A stretch of 64,000 nucleotides of DNA from an uncultured Verrucomicrobiae bacterium (GTDB lineage: Bacteria; Verrucomicrobiota; Verrucomicrobiia; Limisphaerales; AAA164-E04), in the NCBI GenBank assembly GCA_943788245.1, contig CALSPN010000006.1, positions 62,001-126,000 on the forward strand, given 5' to 3'. Every line of letters begins with the position of its first letter. Within the stretch, counting starts at the first letter, position 1. The notes under the pieces are model-generated. The model was not told where the DNA came from and searched no databases. It saw nothing but the letters and a program-made list of their open reading frames with translations. This document shows, piece by piece, positions 19,772-29,482 of this stretch. Both the position numbers and the translations under genes were made by a program.

Positions 19772-21235
19772 TCAACCAATCACATCATGCAGCACGTGGC
19801 CACCAATATCGGTGAGCTTACGGATTCTACCGGCATGACGGAAGGTAAGGTCCTCGTCATGCAAACCCATTAAATCTAAAATGGTCGCGTGCACATCACG
19901 GATGTGGATGGGCTTTCCAACAGACCGCAGACTGAATGCATCAGTTTCCCCAACAGTGGCGCCTCTTTTGACATCGCCTCCAGCCATCCACATGCAAAGC
20001 CCATAGGAGTTATGCTCCCGTCCTGGATTCTTGGGCATTTCGAGACTGTTGACAAACGGCGTTCTTCCCATCTCTGATGCCCAGACGACCAGCGTCTCCT
20101 CCAGTAAGCCTCGGTTGTCCAGATCTTCGAGCAAAGCCGCGACCGGTTGATCAACCTCTCTGCTGTGTTTCCTCATCCCGCCCTCCACATTGCCATGATC
20201 ATCCCAGCTATGAGAACCAATCTGAACACCGTGGATCAATAGCGAGTAGCGTACCCCACGCTCCACCATGCGTCTTGCCAGCAGACATTGCCTACCGAAT
20301 CCCCGGGTATGCTCTTTATCAAGGCCGTAAAGTTTGCGAATCGATTCCGGTTCACCCGATAAATCAACGGCCTCAGGAGCAGCCGTTTGCATGCGGAACG
20401 CCAACTCATAAGCGGCAATACGAGACTCAAGCTCCGAGTCCCATGGGCGATGAGTCAGGTGGCCTTCGTTGAGTTCCCTGATACGATCAAACTCTTCTCG
20501 CTGTTGGGAAGTGCTTAAGTTTGCAGGCGAATGAAGGTTAAGGATTGGGTTTCCATGATCACGCAACAAAGTTCCCTGATGCACCGCTGGCAAGTAGCCA
20601 TTGGCCCAGACCGCAGCACCATTGCAGGGAGCACCTCTGGGATCTTGAATGACGATATACCCTGGCATGTTCTGGTTGAGCGTTCCAAGTCCATATTGAA
20701 TCCAGGATCCAACTGAGGGACTACCGGGAAATTGGCTTCCGGTGTTCACGTGATAGGTCGAAGGACCGTGATTCTGGTTATCTGTCTTGATACCATGAAC
20801 GAAAGCCATGTCATCCACACGACGCGCCATATTCGGGAAGAGTTCGGACATCCATCTAGCAGAATCCCCATATTGCTTGAAATCAAATGGACTGCCTACA
20901 CACACGTGCGGAAATGAAAGTCGCCCCTGTAATTCGCCTTTGACTGAAGTATTTCCTGAAATAGGTTTTCCATGCAACTCTCGCAACAAGGGCTTATTTT
21001 CAAAAGCATCCATTTGGGAAACGCCCCCCTGCATAAACAAAAAGATACAATGCTTTGCTTTGCGAGGAAAATGCGGTTTTTGGGGCGTGAGCGGACCGTT
21101 GGCGGGCGTCACCGGGCCTGCCAGAAGATCTTCGCCCAGCAAACCTGCCAAACCGAATGCTCCTATGCCATTCCAGGCGTTTGTTAAAAATTGCCTCCTT
21201 GGAATGGGAGAACCGGGATGGACGTTAATCGACAT
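19772..21235 (-). CDS. DUF1501 domain-containing protein, copy 3
   Basis: A 487-residue DUF1501 protein with a Tat-like N-terminus (PIPRRQFLTNAWNGIGAFGL). Landmarks: FLFMQGGVSQMDAFENKP (about 62), GSWIQYGLGTLNQNMPGY (about 170), CLLARRMVERGVRYSLL, ASEMGRTPFVNSLEMPKN (about 392; this copy has E-M-G-R-T-P instead of E-F-G-R-T-P), GREHNSYGLCMWMAGGDVKRG and HDVHATILDLMGLHDEDLTF. Translation starts within the end of the upstream DUF1549/1553 gene with an 11-nt overlap (21225-21235). It is the last gene of this pair and faces copy 2 tail to tail. Like the others it has no established activity. Confidence 0.92.
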   Translation of the reverse strand: MSINVHPGSPIPRRQFLTNAWNGIGAFGLAGLLGEDLLAGPVTPANGPLTPQKPHFPRKAKHCIFLFMQGGVSQMDAFENKPLLRELHGKPISGNTSVKGELQGRLSFPHVCVGSPFDFKQYGDSARWMSELFPNMARRVDDMAFVHGIKTDNQNHGPSTYHVNTGSQFPGSPSVGSWIQYGLGTLNQNMPGYIVIQDPRGAPCNGAAVWANGYLPAVHQGTLLRDHGNPILNLHSPANLSTSQQREEFDRIRELNEGHLTHRPWDSELESRIAAYELAFRMQTAAPEAVDLSGEPESIRKLYGLDKEHTRGFGRQCLLARRMVERGVRYSLLIHGVQIGSHSWDDHGNVEGGMRKHSREVDQPVAALLEDLDNRGLLEETLVVWASEMGRTPFVNSLEMPKNPGREHNSYGLCMWMAGGDVKRGATVGETDAFSLRSVGKPIHIRDVHATILDLMGLHDEDLTFRHAGRIRKLTDIGGHVLHDVIG

Positions 21236-23492
21236 AAATAAATTCGCTTGTGTTGAATAAAATTCGGGTCATGCGGGTGAGTCCCTCTATCGAATTGGCG
21301 AATCCGATGAGCGAGCCAAGTTCCTGATCATCAGGTAGACGACCGAGCGCCAACTGATAAGCCATGACAACACGGGCCTCTGGATCAGATTTGCCCTCCT
21401 TTGCGATCCTTCTGGCAAAATGTTCTGACTCCTCGTTGACCAGGATTCCGTTGTACATTGCCAGTGCCTGCAATGGAGTAACAGACAGTTGCCGTTTGGG
21501 TACCGTGTCTTCACACACCAAGCTGTCAAAATTCTGCATGAATGGCATGGTAAGGGTGCGTTGCTGATAAATGTAAATACTTCGCTTGCGACTTTCAGCC
21601 CCGTAGGTCGTTGCCCATTTACTCCTGGAATACTTGACACTGTCCTCTATCCCATCAGGCAAGGCAGGAAATATGGGTAGCCCATACATTTCCGGGTTGA
21701 GTCTTCCACTCACGTGAAGAATGGAATCTCGAATAGCTTCGGCTTCCAATCGACGACGCGAAAATCGCCCCAGAAGACGATTATCCGGATCCAGTTCCAG
21801 ACAGCGTGAGGTAAATTGTGTTGAGCTTTGTTGATAGGCGGATGAGTGCACAATGAGACGGTGAATCGCTTTCAAGCTCCAGTTCTCCTTCACCAATTTA
21901 AGGGCAAGCCAGTCCAGTAATCTCTGGTGTGAAACCCCACCACTCAGGGCACCGAAATCACTGGGTGTTTCGACCAACCCCCTTCCAAAATGATGCATCC
22001 ACAGACGATTCACGATAACGCGCGCAGTCATGGGATTTTTGTCCGAAGCGATCCAGTTAGCCAGAGTCATCCTTCGACTTCGAGTTGGCCAGCGTTTAAA
22101 GGGGTCCAAACGAATCTCTGCAGGCTTCTGATGCCCGGTGATACAAGAAGGAAACCCAGCCTGGACGACTTCGCCTGGACTATCATATTCACCACGTATC
22201 ATCACTCGAGAAACAGGCACCCCGGGTTCGTAAGGAGGGCCAAAAGAATGCCGCAGGGACATGGACTGTGGAGCCAGGCGCTTGAGTTGTTGACCGGCAA
22301 AATCTTTTTTGTGTTTCAGCCTGACATATTGAAGGCGCTCTTCTGCGGTAATGGACCTATTGGTCGAAGCAAGGATCCAGGATTCAAAATCAAAGTCATC
22401 GTCGGAGTCCTCTGATACTTTCTCATCTTGTTCCTTTTGAGCTGAAGCACGCAGTTCAAGGCGCGTCTTGAGAGCTTCAAATCTCTCCGTGTCGGATCGA
22501 ATCTCTTTACGCTTGGCCTCTGCCCATTCGGACTCACCTTTACGATAGAAGGCTGCTGGGAGTGATCCACCGATCTGAAAGGCATCTCCGCGCTCGGGGG
22601 GCATCAACTGAACCGTATTGAAAAAAGCCTTCATTCGATAGAAGTCTCTGGTAGGAATTCTATCATATTTATGATCATGACATTTCGCACACCCCACCGT
22701 CAGCCCCAGAAAAACGGATCCCACAGTAGAAGTCATCTCGCTGAGCATTTCGTGGCGGGTCTCATCTCCACGAGGCTCGGTAAAAGGAGCAAGCCGCAAA
22801 AAAGTCATGGCGACCATATGTTCGGGCTTGGGTTGAGGAAGTTCACCTGCCCCCATGACAGCATTGAACTCATCGCCTGCGATTTGCTCCTTGATGAATT
22901 GATCGTAGGGTTTGTCGCGGTTGATAGAGTCAATCACATAGTCACGGTATCGCCAGGCATGAGGCAAATCAGGATCTCCCTCGTAGCCTGCAGTATCGGC
23001 GTAACGAGCTAGATCAAGCCAGAACTTGGCCCAACGCTCACCATGACGAGGGTCATCAAGAAGCGAATCAACCAGGGCCTTGTAGGCATCGGGATCGCCA
23101 TTATTTACAAAAGATTCTATTTTATCTGGCGAAGGGGGTAATCCTATCAAATCAAAATAGAGTCTGCGAATCAGTGTCTCCCTGGGTGCTTTGGGCGAGT
23201 AACTCAGTTCCTGATCTTCGAGTTTGGCAAGAAGAAATGCATCAACGCCATTTTGAACTCGATCACTGGATTGAACCTGGGGCGGCTCAACGGCTTGAGG
23301 CGGATAAAAAGGCCATTCCTTCGATTCTCCAAAACATGCAAAAGAAACAAAAACGTTAACCCAGCAGAAGTAATGAAAGGCCCGAATGAGCAGGCCATTT
23401 TGTTTCTGAGCGGAGTCTGGATGCATGTGAGCATATTGCAAATATATTGAGCGTCGATCAAGCCTGAATGAAGCCGTTTTTACAAACATCAA
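21225..23492 (-). CDS. DUF1549/DUF1553 (PSCyt2-PSD1) protein, copy 3
   Basis: A 755-residue exported protein. The hydrophobic export segment (IRAFHYFCWVNVFVSFACFG) begins near residue 36, so a start at residue 23 (23426) would give a more normal signal peptide; the longer start is kept here. DUF1549 shows LIRRLYFDLIGLPPSP, DPRHGERWAKFWLDLARYADT and haem-type CAKCHDHKYDRIP (about 268). A charged, acidic linker (SEDSDDDFDFESW, about 370) precedes DUF1553 with TARVIVNRLWMHHFGRGLVE, AIHRLIVHSSAYQQSS, and the terminal TLTMPFMQNFDSL region. It ends EFIYVD. It is upstream partner of DUF1501 copy 3. A sialidase-like gene 51 bp upstream on the same strand may share its transcript. Confidence 0.9.
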   Translation of the reverse strand: MMFVKTASFRLDRRSIYLQYAHMHPDSAQKQNGLLIRAFHYFCWVNVFVSFACFGESKEWPFYPPQAVEPPQVQSSDRVQNGVDAFLLAKLEDQELSYSPKAPRETLIRRLYFDLIGLPPSPDKIESFVNNGDPDAYKALVDSLLDDPRHGERWAKFWLDLARYADTAGYEGDPDLPHAWRYRDYVIDSINRDKPYDQFIKEQIAGDEFNAVMGAGELPQPKPEHMVAMTFLRLAPFTEPRGDETRHEMLSEMTSTVGSVFLGLTVGCAKCHDHKYDRIPTRDFYRMKAFFNTVQLMPPERGDAFQIGGSLPAAFYRKGESEWAEAKRKEIRSDTERFEALKTRLELRASAQKEQDEKVSEDSDDDFDFESWILASTNRSITAEERLQYVRLKHKKDFAGQQLKRLAPQSMSLRHSFGPPYEPGVPVSRVMIRGEYDSPGEVVQAGFPSCITGHQKPAEIRLDPFKRWPTRSRRMTLANWIASDKNPMTARVIVNRLWMHHFGRGLVETPSDFGALSGGVSHQRLLDWLALKLVKENWSLKAIHRLIVHSSAYQQSSTQFTSRCLELDPDNRLLGRFSRRRLEAEAIRDSILHVSGRLNPEMYGLPIFPALPDGIEDSVKYSRSKWATTYGAESRKRSIYIYQQRTLTMPFMQNFDSLVCEDTVPKRQLSVTPLQALAMYNGILVNEESEHFARRIAKEGKSDPEARVVMAYQLALGRLPDDQELGSLIGFANSIEGLTRMTRILFNTSEFIYVD

Positions 23493-23543
23493 ACCCCGTC
23501 GGCTGTCCCATCTGATTGCGGCTTATCAATACCCAAAGCATTT

Positions 23544-24938
23544 TCACCGTGGCAAAGTATTTTGCAGCATCTCTTTGGTTGGTAACTTTTGAAGATCAGA
23601 CTCTTGCAAGGTCAGGTAGACTGCTCGGTTCCAAAGATGTGGACAGAAAATATGAATCGTTCCTTTGTCTATGACTGCGTCGAGGTAAGACACCTGATGG
23701 TTGAACCATCCATTTTTTTCAGGGTTCATCTGAGTAGCATTAGCGAAGAGAAAACGTGGCTCTGACCAATTTCGACCACCATCGCTTGAGAGGGTCACCC
23801 AAATCTCAGATCGGTCTTTCATCCCGTCCATCGTTCCAGACAAACCCGTGTATTGGGTTCCAGTGTGGCGATTGTGAAAAAAGTTGATGAGCGTTTTTCG
23901 ATCACTTGAATGAAATACCATGGGAGGTGCATCGGGATGGACTAGTGAGGAAGGTTTCGGATCAGACCATGATTGCCCATCATCATGACTTCGCGACGTC
24001 CAGATCTGTCCAGCGGGTGTGCGAGCCATGAAAAACACTTCACTGCCCTGCAGCCAGATGGGGCGCCCTTCATCCATACGGTTATATTCCGGTACAGACC
24101 ACCCAACTTTGCGAGCCCCTGGCAGGAGATGCCAGGTTTCGCCCTGATCCTCACTCCGCAGGATATATTGTTGCGTCTCCAATGGTTTTTTCGACCAGTC
24201 AGCAGCATGGGATCCTAGCAACCAAGCGCCATTGGCAGTTTCACACATGCGAGTCACAGACATCCCAAGAAAACCCGGATCATTCACAGGTTGAATGAGT
24301 GAAACCCGACTCCAAGTATAACCATCATCATCAGACCACCGAAAACCAATCGGTGCATTTTCAAACTTTCCTTTTTCTCGGCTGTATTGACTCGGGATAG
24401 GTTGTGTTCCGAATGCGTATATGCGTTTACTCCCTTTGGGAATGAGAGGAATGAACCCATGTTGACTGTATTCAATATCAAAAGCAACAGCTGGCCCTCC
24501 CCATGATTTACCATCATCTTGAGAGCGATACATGATCATGCTATTGACTTTCCCTGCACCAGCTGCGTAGTGATTCCCCACCGGAAACATCACCATTAAA
24601 TCCCCTTTGGGAGTCCTCACAGCTCGCGTTTCGAAAAGCCCCCTGACATCCGAGGGAGCGACATGCAGGACTTGTCCTTGAACAGAAGAGTGCCGCAGCA
24701 AGCCTAAAGCACTGTCTGCTTCAAGGAATGGTGGTAATTCACCCAATGATAGGGTGATGGGATCTTCAACACCCAAGATAACCTGAGCATCCAGTTTGGA
24801 TTGGCTGAGGACCTGCTGGGCATAAAGTGTATCCACATGGCAGATCGAATACAGGAGAATGACTATTGAGTAACGTAAGGCCGACCGGGCAGGCCATGAG
24901 CTGGCAACCGAATTAATTGAGGCTTCAAAGGATTTCAT
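23544..24938 (-). CDS. Secreted sialidase-like (Asp-box/BNR repeat) protein
   Basis: A 464-residue exported protein with a six-bladed sialidase-type propeller. At least five Asp-box motifs (S-x-D-x-G-x-x-W) are visible: SQDDGKSWGG, SDDDGYTWSR, SEDQGETWHL, SHDDGQSWSD and SSDGGRNWSE, spread from about residue 137 to 400. A leader with a hydrophobic stretch (YSIVILLYSICHVDTLYAQ) precedes the mature protein, so it is periplasmic or extracellular. Proteins with this layout are often annotated exo-alpha-sialidase, but the fold also serves other glycosidases and binding proteins, and the catalytic Arg triad and Tyr cannot be confirmed by eye. The neighbouring cytochrome/DUF1501 pair and the sulfatase at 30668 suggest a setting of complex glycan use. 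Confidence 0.8.
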   Translation of the reverse strand: MKSFEASINSVASSWPARSALRYSIVILLYSICHVDTLYAQQVLSQSKLDAQVILGVEDPITLSLGELPPFLEADSALGLLRHSSVQGQVLHVAPSDVRGLFETRAVRTPKGDLMVMFPVGNHYAAGAGKVNSMIMYRSQDDGKSWGGPAVAFDIEYSQHGFIPLIPKGSKRIYAFGTQPIPSQYSREKGKFENAPIGFRWSDDDGYTWSRVSLIQPVNDPGFLGMSVTRMCETANGAWLLGSHAADWSKKPLETQQYILRSEDQGETWHLLPGARKVGWSVPEYNRMDEGRPIWLQGSEVFFMARTPAGQIWTSRSHDDGQSWSDPKPSSLVHPDAPPMVFHSSDRKTLINFFHNRHTGTQYTGLSGTMDGMKDRSEIWVTLSSDGGRNWSEPRFLFANATQMNPEKNGWFNHQVSYLDAVIDKGTIHIFCPHLWNRAVYLTLQESDLQKLPTKEMLQNTLPR

Positions 24939-25045
24939 GATACGATTTCTTGGATAAATATGGTATTAATCTAACTAACCCAACCATTGTTGGAATCACA
25001 AAATTACACTCAATCAAAAGAAATGTATTTGCTCCCCTTGCCGCG

Positions 25046-27287
25046 TTAGGATGATGACTTACGACTTTTACTTTTCCTCTTTGTGACAGTTTTTTTATCA
25101 GGAACAGTTCGCCTACGATTTTGGGAGCTGGATTTCTTTTTGACCTTTTTGGGGTGATTGCCGGACAATCTCCTTTTTCCTGAACTCTTTTTACCGGACT
25201 GAAGCAGTCGGAAATCCACCTGTTTTTTGAATGGATCAACTTTGGCAATCACAACCTTGATATCCTGCCCAAGCCTTATGGTCCTTCGGTTGCGGCGCCC
25301 GGTAATCTGGGTCCCTCGCTGATCTATTTCATAAAAATCATCATCAAGGATCGAGAGCGGCACAAGACCTGACATCCCAAGATTTGGAACCTCCACAAAA
25401 AACCCGAAATTACGAATCTCGGTAACCATCGCATCATAATGCACCAGTTTACCCGACGTGAGCTGGGAAGTCAGGTAAGCGAAAAGTTTCACATTTTTAC
25501 TGTCGCGCTCAGCATCCGAAGAATTGCGCTCTGTGACCGAAAGGTGCTCAGCAGTTTGCTTCAGGGCTGTGAGGGGAGTCTTGGAATAGTCGAATAAAGT
25601 CCGATGCACCACCAGATCCGCATAGCGCCGAATTGGAGAGGTGAAATGAGTGTAGTTGGATTTGGCCAGTCCGTAATGCCCCAAAGACTCCACGGAGTAA
25701 CAGGCCCGCATCAATGATTTCAGGAATCCGATCTTCAAGGCAGGACCAATGCTCAATTTACCCAGCCGTTTCAGGAGTTTCTGAACCTCCACCGGTTTCG
25801 TCAGATTGCCGCAAGGAACGTCATGTGCCAGCACATTCTCACGATATTCCTGCAGACGAATCGGGTCCGGTTTTTCATGAACACGATGAATGGTTGTCCG
25901 TCTTAGTTTACTGGATCGCAACGCAACAGCCTCGTTCGCCAGAAGCATGAATTCCTCAATCAATTGATGTGACTCATCACTCCTGCTGAGTTCAATATCC
26001 TGCACAAATCCCTTCTCGTTCAGTCGGATCTTTGTCTCTGGGAAATCCAACTCCAAGGCACCTGCCCTGAAGCGCAGCTGCCGCACTTTTTGGGCCAGCT
26101 TGTGCGCGTCATGCAGCATTCGTTCAATGGAATCCTTTGGCTTGGCCCGTATGATAGACAGTGCTTGCTCATAGGCGTATCGTCTTTTGGAATGAATGAT
26201 GGCAGCATAACACGTGAAGCGCTTCACGTGACCTTGCTGATTGAGCTGAAACTCAACACATTTCGTTAAACGATCAACCTCAGGTTTGAGTGAACAGAGT
26301 TCATTGCTCAGAGCCTCTGGAAGCATGGGAATCACGCGATCAACCAAATAGGTTGAATTTCCTCGTTTTCGAGCTTCAACATCCAAGGCAGAGCCAGGTT
26401 TCACATAATGCGATACATCAGCGATGTGGACCCAAAGTTTCCAGCCGGTCTCTATTTTTTTAAGAAAGAAAGCATCATCGAAATCACGGGCATCATGAGG
26501 ATCTATCGTGATGACCTGATGTTTCCTGCAATCCACACGATCCGCGAACTCTGAAGGAGCGACTTCAGTACCGAAATGCCGCACTTCCTGAAGGACCTTG
26601 CGGGGAAATTTTAATGGGAGTTCATATTGTCGCAGCACACCCAGCATGTCCACACCTTCGGCTGTTGGTGGCCCGAGCACTTCTGTGATTTGACCTTCAG
26701 GATTGGTATGCCGGGATTCCCAGTGTAACAATTCAACCACGACCTTGTCCCCTTCCCTGGCCGAACGTCCCACATCTTTGGGAGGCGGCACATAGATATC
26801 CTGAGGCATCCGGGTGTCGTCAGGAATGACATAAAGGAACTGCTTGCCGCGTTTCAGGGGTACCAACAATATTCTTGCGCCGTCGTTCCAAAACACGCAC
26901 CACAGTCCCAGTGCAGGGAGCTTCGCGGGAAATGCTGCCGTGCTTGACACGAATATCGCGCCGCACCAATACAAGATCTTCATGCATCGCGGTGGAGGTA
27001 CTGTTGGCAGGGATGGAAATCTCACTTATGCTGGGGTCATCCGGCGTGAGGAACCCTCTGCCTTGACGTGTAATCTGGATGCGCCCGGAAATCAAATCAG
27101 CTTCCGCAGGTAAGATGTAGCGATTCCCCTTGATTCTTGCAACCTGCCCAGAGCGTTCCAGAATGCGTAGTTCCTTCTGCAATTGTTGTTGTTGATTGGC
27201 GCTTAGGCGAAGCCCGCGTAAAAGCTCGGGAATGTTGGCCGGAACATAGTCACGACGTCCTAACAACTTTAAAATTTTATCATCCAT
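25046..27287 (-). CDS. rnr: Ribonuclease R, apparent frameshift
   Basis: An RNase II/R family 3'-5' exoribonuclease of about 746 residues, split between two frames. The first 144 residues hold the winged-helix-like start (MDDKILKLLGRRDYVPANIP) and cold-shock domain. Removing one base from the G4 run at 26857-26860 joins KNIVGT to LKRGKQFLYVIPDD. The catalytic RNB block follows: IDPHDARDFDDAF (about 266, with the Asp cluster that binds magnesium), RGNSTYLVDRVIPMLPEALS and FTSPIRRYADLVVHR. An S1 domain (NFGFFVEVPNLGMSGLV) and a long Lys/Arg/Ser tail typical of RNase R complete it. RNase R degrades structured RNA and takes part in quality control. As the downstream part is fully conserved, the break looks like an extra base call. 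It is divergent from mutL. Confidence 0.9.
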
Positions 27288-27437
27288 AATCTAGCACAAG
27301 CCCCTCATGAACCTTTCAATGAAGATACCTATTGTGGTTTTTCATACAATAGAGAAAGACAGTCGGAATAAGCGCCTTCTCAATTCCATGCAAAAGGGTG
27401 ATTGCCCACCGCGGCTCGGAGTATTTAGAGTGATGAC

Positions 27438-29450
27438 ATGAATCGCATTCGAATGCTGCCTGACCATGTTGCCAATCAGATCGCTGCCGGCGAAGTGGTT
27501 GAAAGGCCTGCCAGTGTTGTCAAGGAACTGGTTGAAAACGCCATCGACGCTCAAGCCAAGCGCATCACGGTGGAGATCGATGCGGGAGGACGCAGTCTTA
27601 TTCGCGTTACCGATGATGGAGCAGGCATGCAGCGCGATGATGCACTCATGTGTCTTGAGCGACATGCCACGAGTAAGATCAGAGAGGCAAACGACCTGAC
27701 AGAGATACAAACCATGGGTTTCCGAGGTGAAGCCCTGCCCAGCATTGCCAGTGTCAGTCGATTTACCCTGACCACCAGAGAACGTGAAAATGAAAATGGT
27801 GAGGCGACGCGTATTGTGTTACAGGGAGGTAAAATGGTTCATGTTGAGGCTGCGTCAAGCCCCGTCGGAACGTGCATTGAAGTCAGGCAGTTGTTCTTCA
27901 ACATGCCAGCACGACGCAAATTTCTAAGAACAAAAGAAACAGAAAAAAGCCACATTCAACATTACTTGACTCTCGCAATGCTGGCGCACCCGCAAATTGG
28001 ATTCAAGTTCATTCAAGACAAACGCACCGTATGGCAACTCAATCCCATTGCCATGGAAGATACCATGGCGTCGAGGATGCAGGCTCTCAAGGAACGTTTG
28101 ACATTCCTGTATGCAGATGAAGTTCGCCTCCTGCCTGCTGAATTCACAGATGCCATCCAGACGAAAGTGCGGGACGAGGAAAAGGAATATTTCGAAGAAC
28201 ATCCTGTTCGCATCTGGGGATTCATTGGCGCACCAGGCGTCTCCAGATCTAGTCGTGCGGACCAACACCTTTTTGTCAATCAGCGCCCCATAGAAAACCG
28301 GGCCCTGAATTTCGCTCTCAAGGAGGCTTATCATACCTCTCTAATGAAAGGTAAATTTCCAGTATGCTGTCTATTTTTCGAGCTTTCGCCCGCATTTGTC
28401 GACGTGAACGTGCATCCAGCTAAAAAAGAGATTCGATTTCATAATGAGTATGCGGTGAAACAATGTGCAGTGAGGGCAGTAAAGCGAACTTTATTGCACT
28501 TTGCCATGGGGACTTCGCCCACAGCACCGGGAAGCAGCGAGCAACAGGAAAGGGATCTCGCAGAATCAACATCGACTGAACCAAGCAAAGACATTCATCA
28601 GGGCACTGAGTCGAGGTCTCCGTCGAGCCCCATGATACCCAAATCGGAGGTCATTTCTCTTCCCTCTTTCGAAGGCATACCCCCCAAGAGTTCTCCGGTA
28701 AATCCATCCAGGTCATTGAATCAACCTGATTCTCAGCCGAATAACCAAACAGCATCAGATTGGGAACCTCGCACACATCAGGATCCGGGCATCGAAATAC
28801 CATCACCCTCGGCAGCAACAGAGACTCCCTCAATTTCATCGAATATTGGAGCTCCGACCCCCTTGCTGGCGATTCCCATGCGGATCATTGGTGTATTGGG
28901 TAAGTTATATGTCCTGCTGGAATCTGATCGTGGCCTTGTGCTGCTCGATCAGCATGCGGCTCATGAACGAATCCTGTTTGAAAAAATGCTCGGGGAATTG
29001 GAGCATGGAGAAGCGCCTTCCCAGCGATTGCTGCTGGCTGAAACAATAGAACTCAACCCAAGAGACACTCAATTTGTTCATAAAGTAATAAGCAAATTTC
29101 AGAATCTGGGCGTGGAACTGAGAGAATTTGGCGACCAGACCTTTATCCTTGATGCCTTACCCCCTTTTGTGAAAACAAAAAACATGCGGCAGTTCATTCT
29201 CGATGTCATCGACACATTGAAAGAATCCGGTGATGTCAATAAGCTGCGCTTGGGCGAAGACGTCATTGCCAAGACTGTGTGTCGGCACGCGGTAAAAGCC
29301 AACGACATGCTGCGCGGACCGGAACTTGAAAAATTGCTCGATGATTTGAAGGTTTGCGATATGCCTTACACCTGCCCACACGGCAGACCTACTCTCATAG
29401 AGATGAGTTTCAATGAGCTGGAGAAAAAATTCGGACGTATTCAAGGGTGA
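27438..29450 (+). CDS. mutL: DNA mismatch repair protein MutL
   Basis: A 670-residue MutL. The GHKL ATPase domain has LPDHVANQIAAGEVVERPAS at the start, the Mg/ATP-binding ELVENAIDA (about 31-39), DDGAGM and GFRGEALPSIASVS. The transducer domain ends with FVDVNVHPAKKEIRF (about 322). A low-complexity Ser/Pro/Gln-rich linker (about 365-475) leads to the C-terminal dimerisation domain, which contains LLDQHAAHERILFEKM (about 503). That fits the DQHA(X)2E(X)4E metal site of endonuclease-type MutL. CRHAVKANDML and CPHGRPT complete the site. So strand nicking is probably done by MutL itself, as in bacteria lacking MutH. It is divergent from rnr with 150 bp between. Confidence 0.97.
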   Translation: MNRIRMLPDHVANQIAAGEVVERPASVVKELVENAIDAQAKRITVEIDAGGRSLIRVTDDGAGMQRDDALMCLERHATSKIREANDLTEIQTMGFRGEALPSIASVSRFTLTTRERENENGEATRIVLQGGKMVHVEAASSPVGTCIEVRQLFFNMPARRKFLRTKETEKSHIQHYLTLAMLAHPQIGFKFIQDKRTVWQLNPIAMEDTMASRMQALKERLTFLYADEVRLLPAEFTDAIQTKVRDEEKEYFEEHPVRIWGFIGAPGVSRSSRADQHLFVNQRPIENRALNFALKEAYHTSLMKGKFPVCCLFFELSPAFVDVNVHPAKKEIRFHNEYAVKQCAVRAVKRTLLHFAMGTSPTAPGSSEQQERDLAESTSTEPSKDIHQGTESRSPSSPMIPKSEVISLPSFEGIPPKSSPVNPSRSLNQPDSQPNNQTASDWEPRTHQDPGIEIPSPSAATETPSISSNIGAPTPLLAIPMRIIGVLGKLYVLLESDRGLVLLDQHAAHERILFEKMLGELEHGEAPSQRLLLAETIELNPRDTQFVHKVISKFQNLGVELREFGDQTFILDALPPFVKTKNMRQFILDVIDTLKESGDVNKLRLGEDVIAKTVCRHAVKANDMLRGPELEKLLDDLKVCDMPYTCPHGRPTLIEMSFNELEKKFGRIQG

Positions 29451-29482
29451 GGATGACGTGACCGGAGTCTGCGCATCAATCA

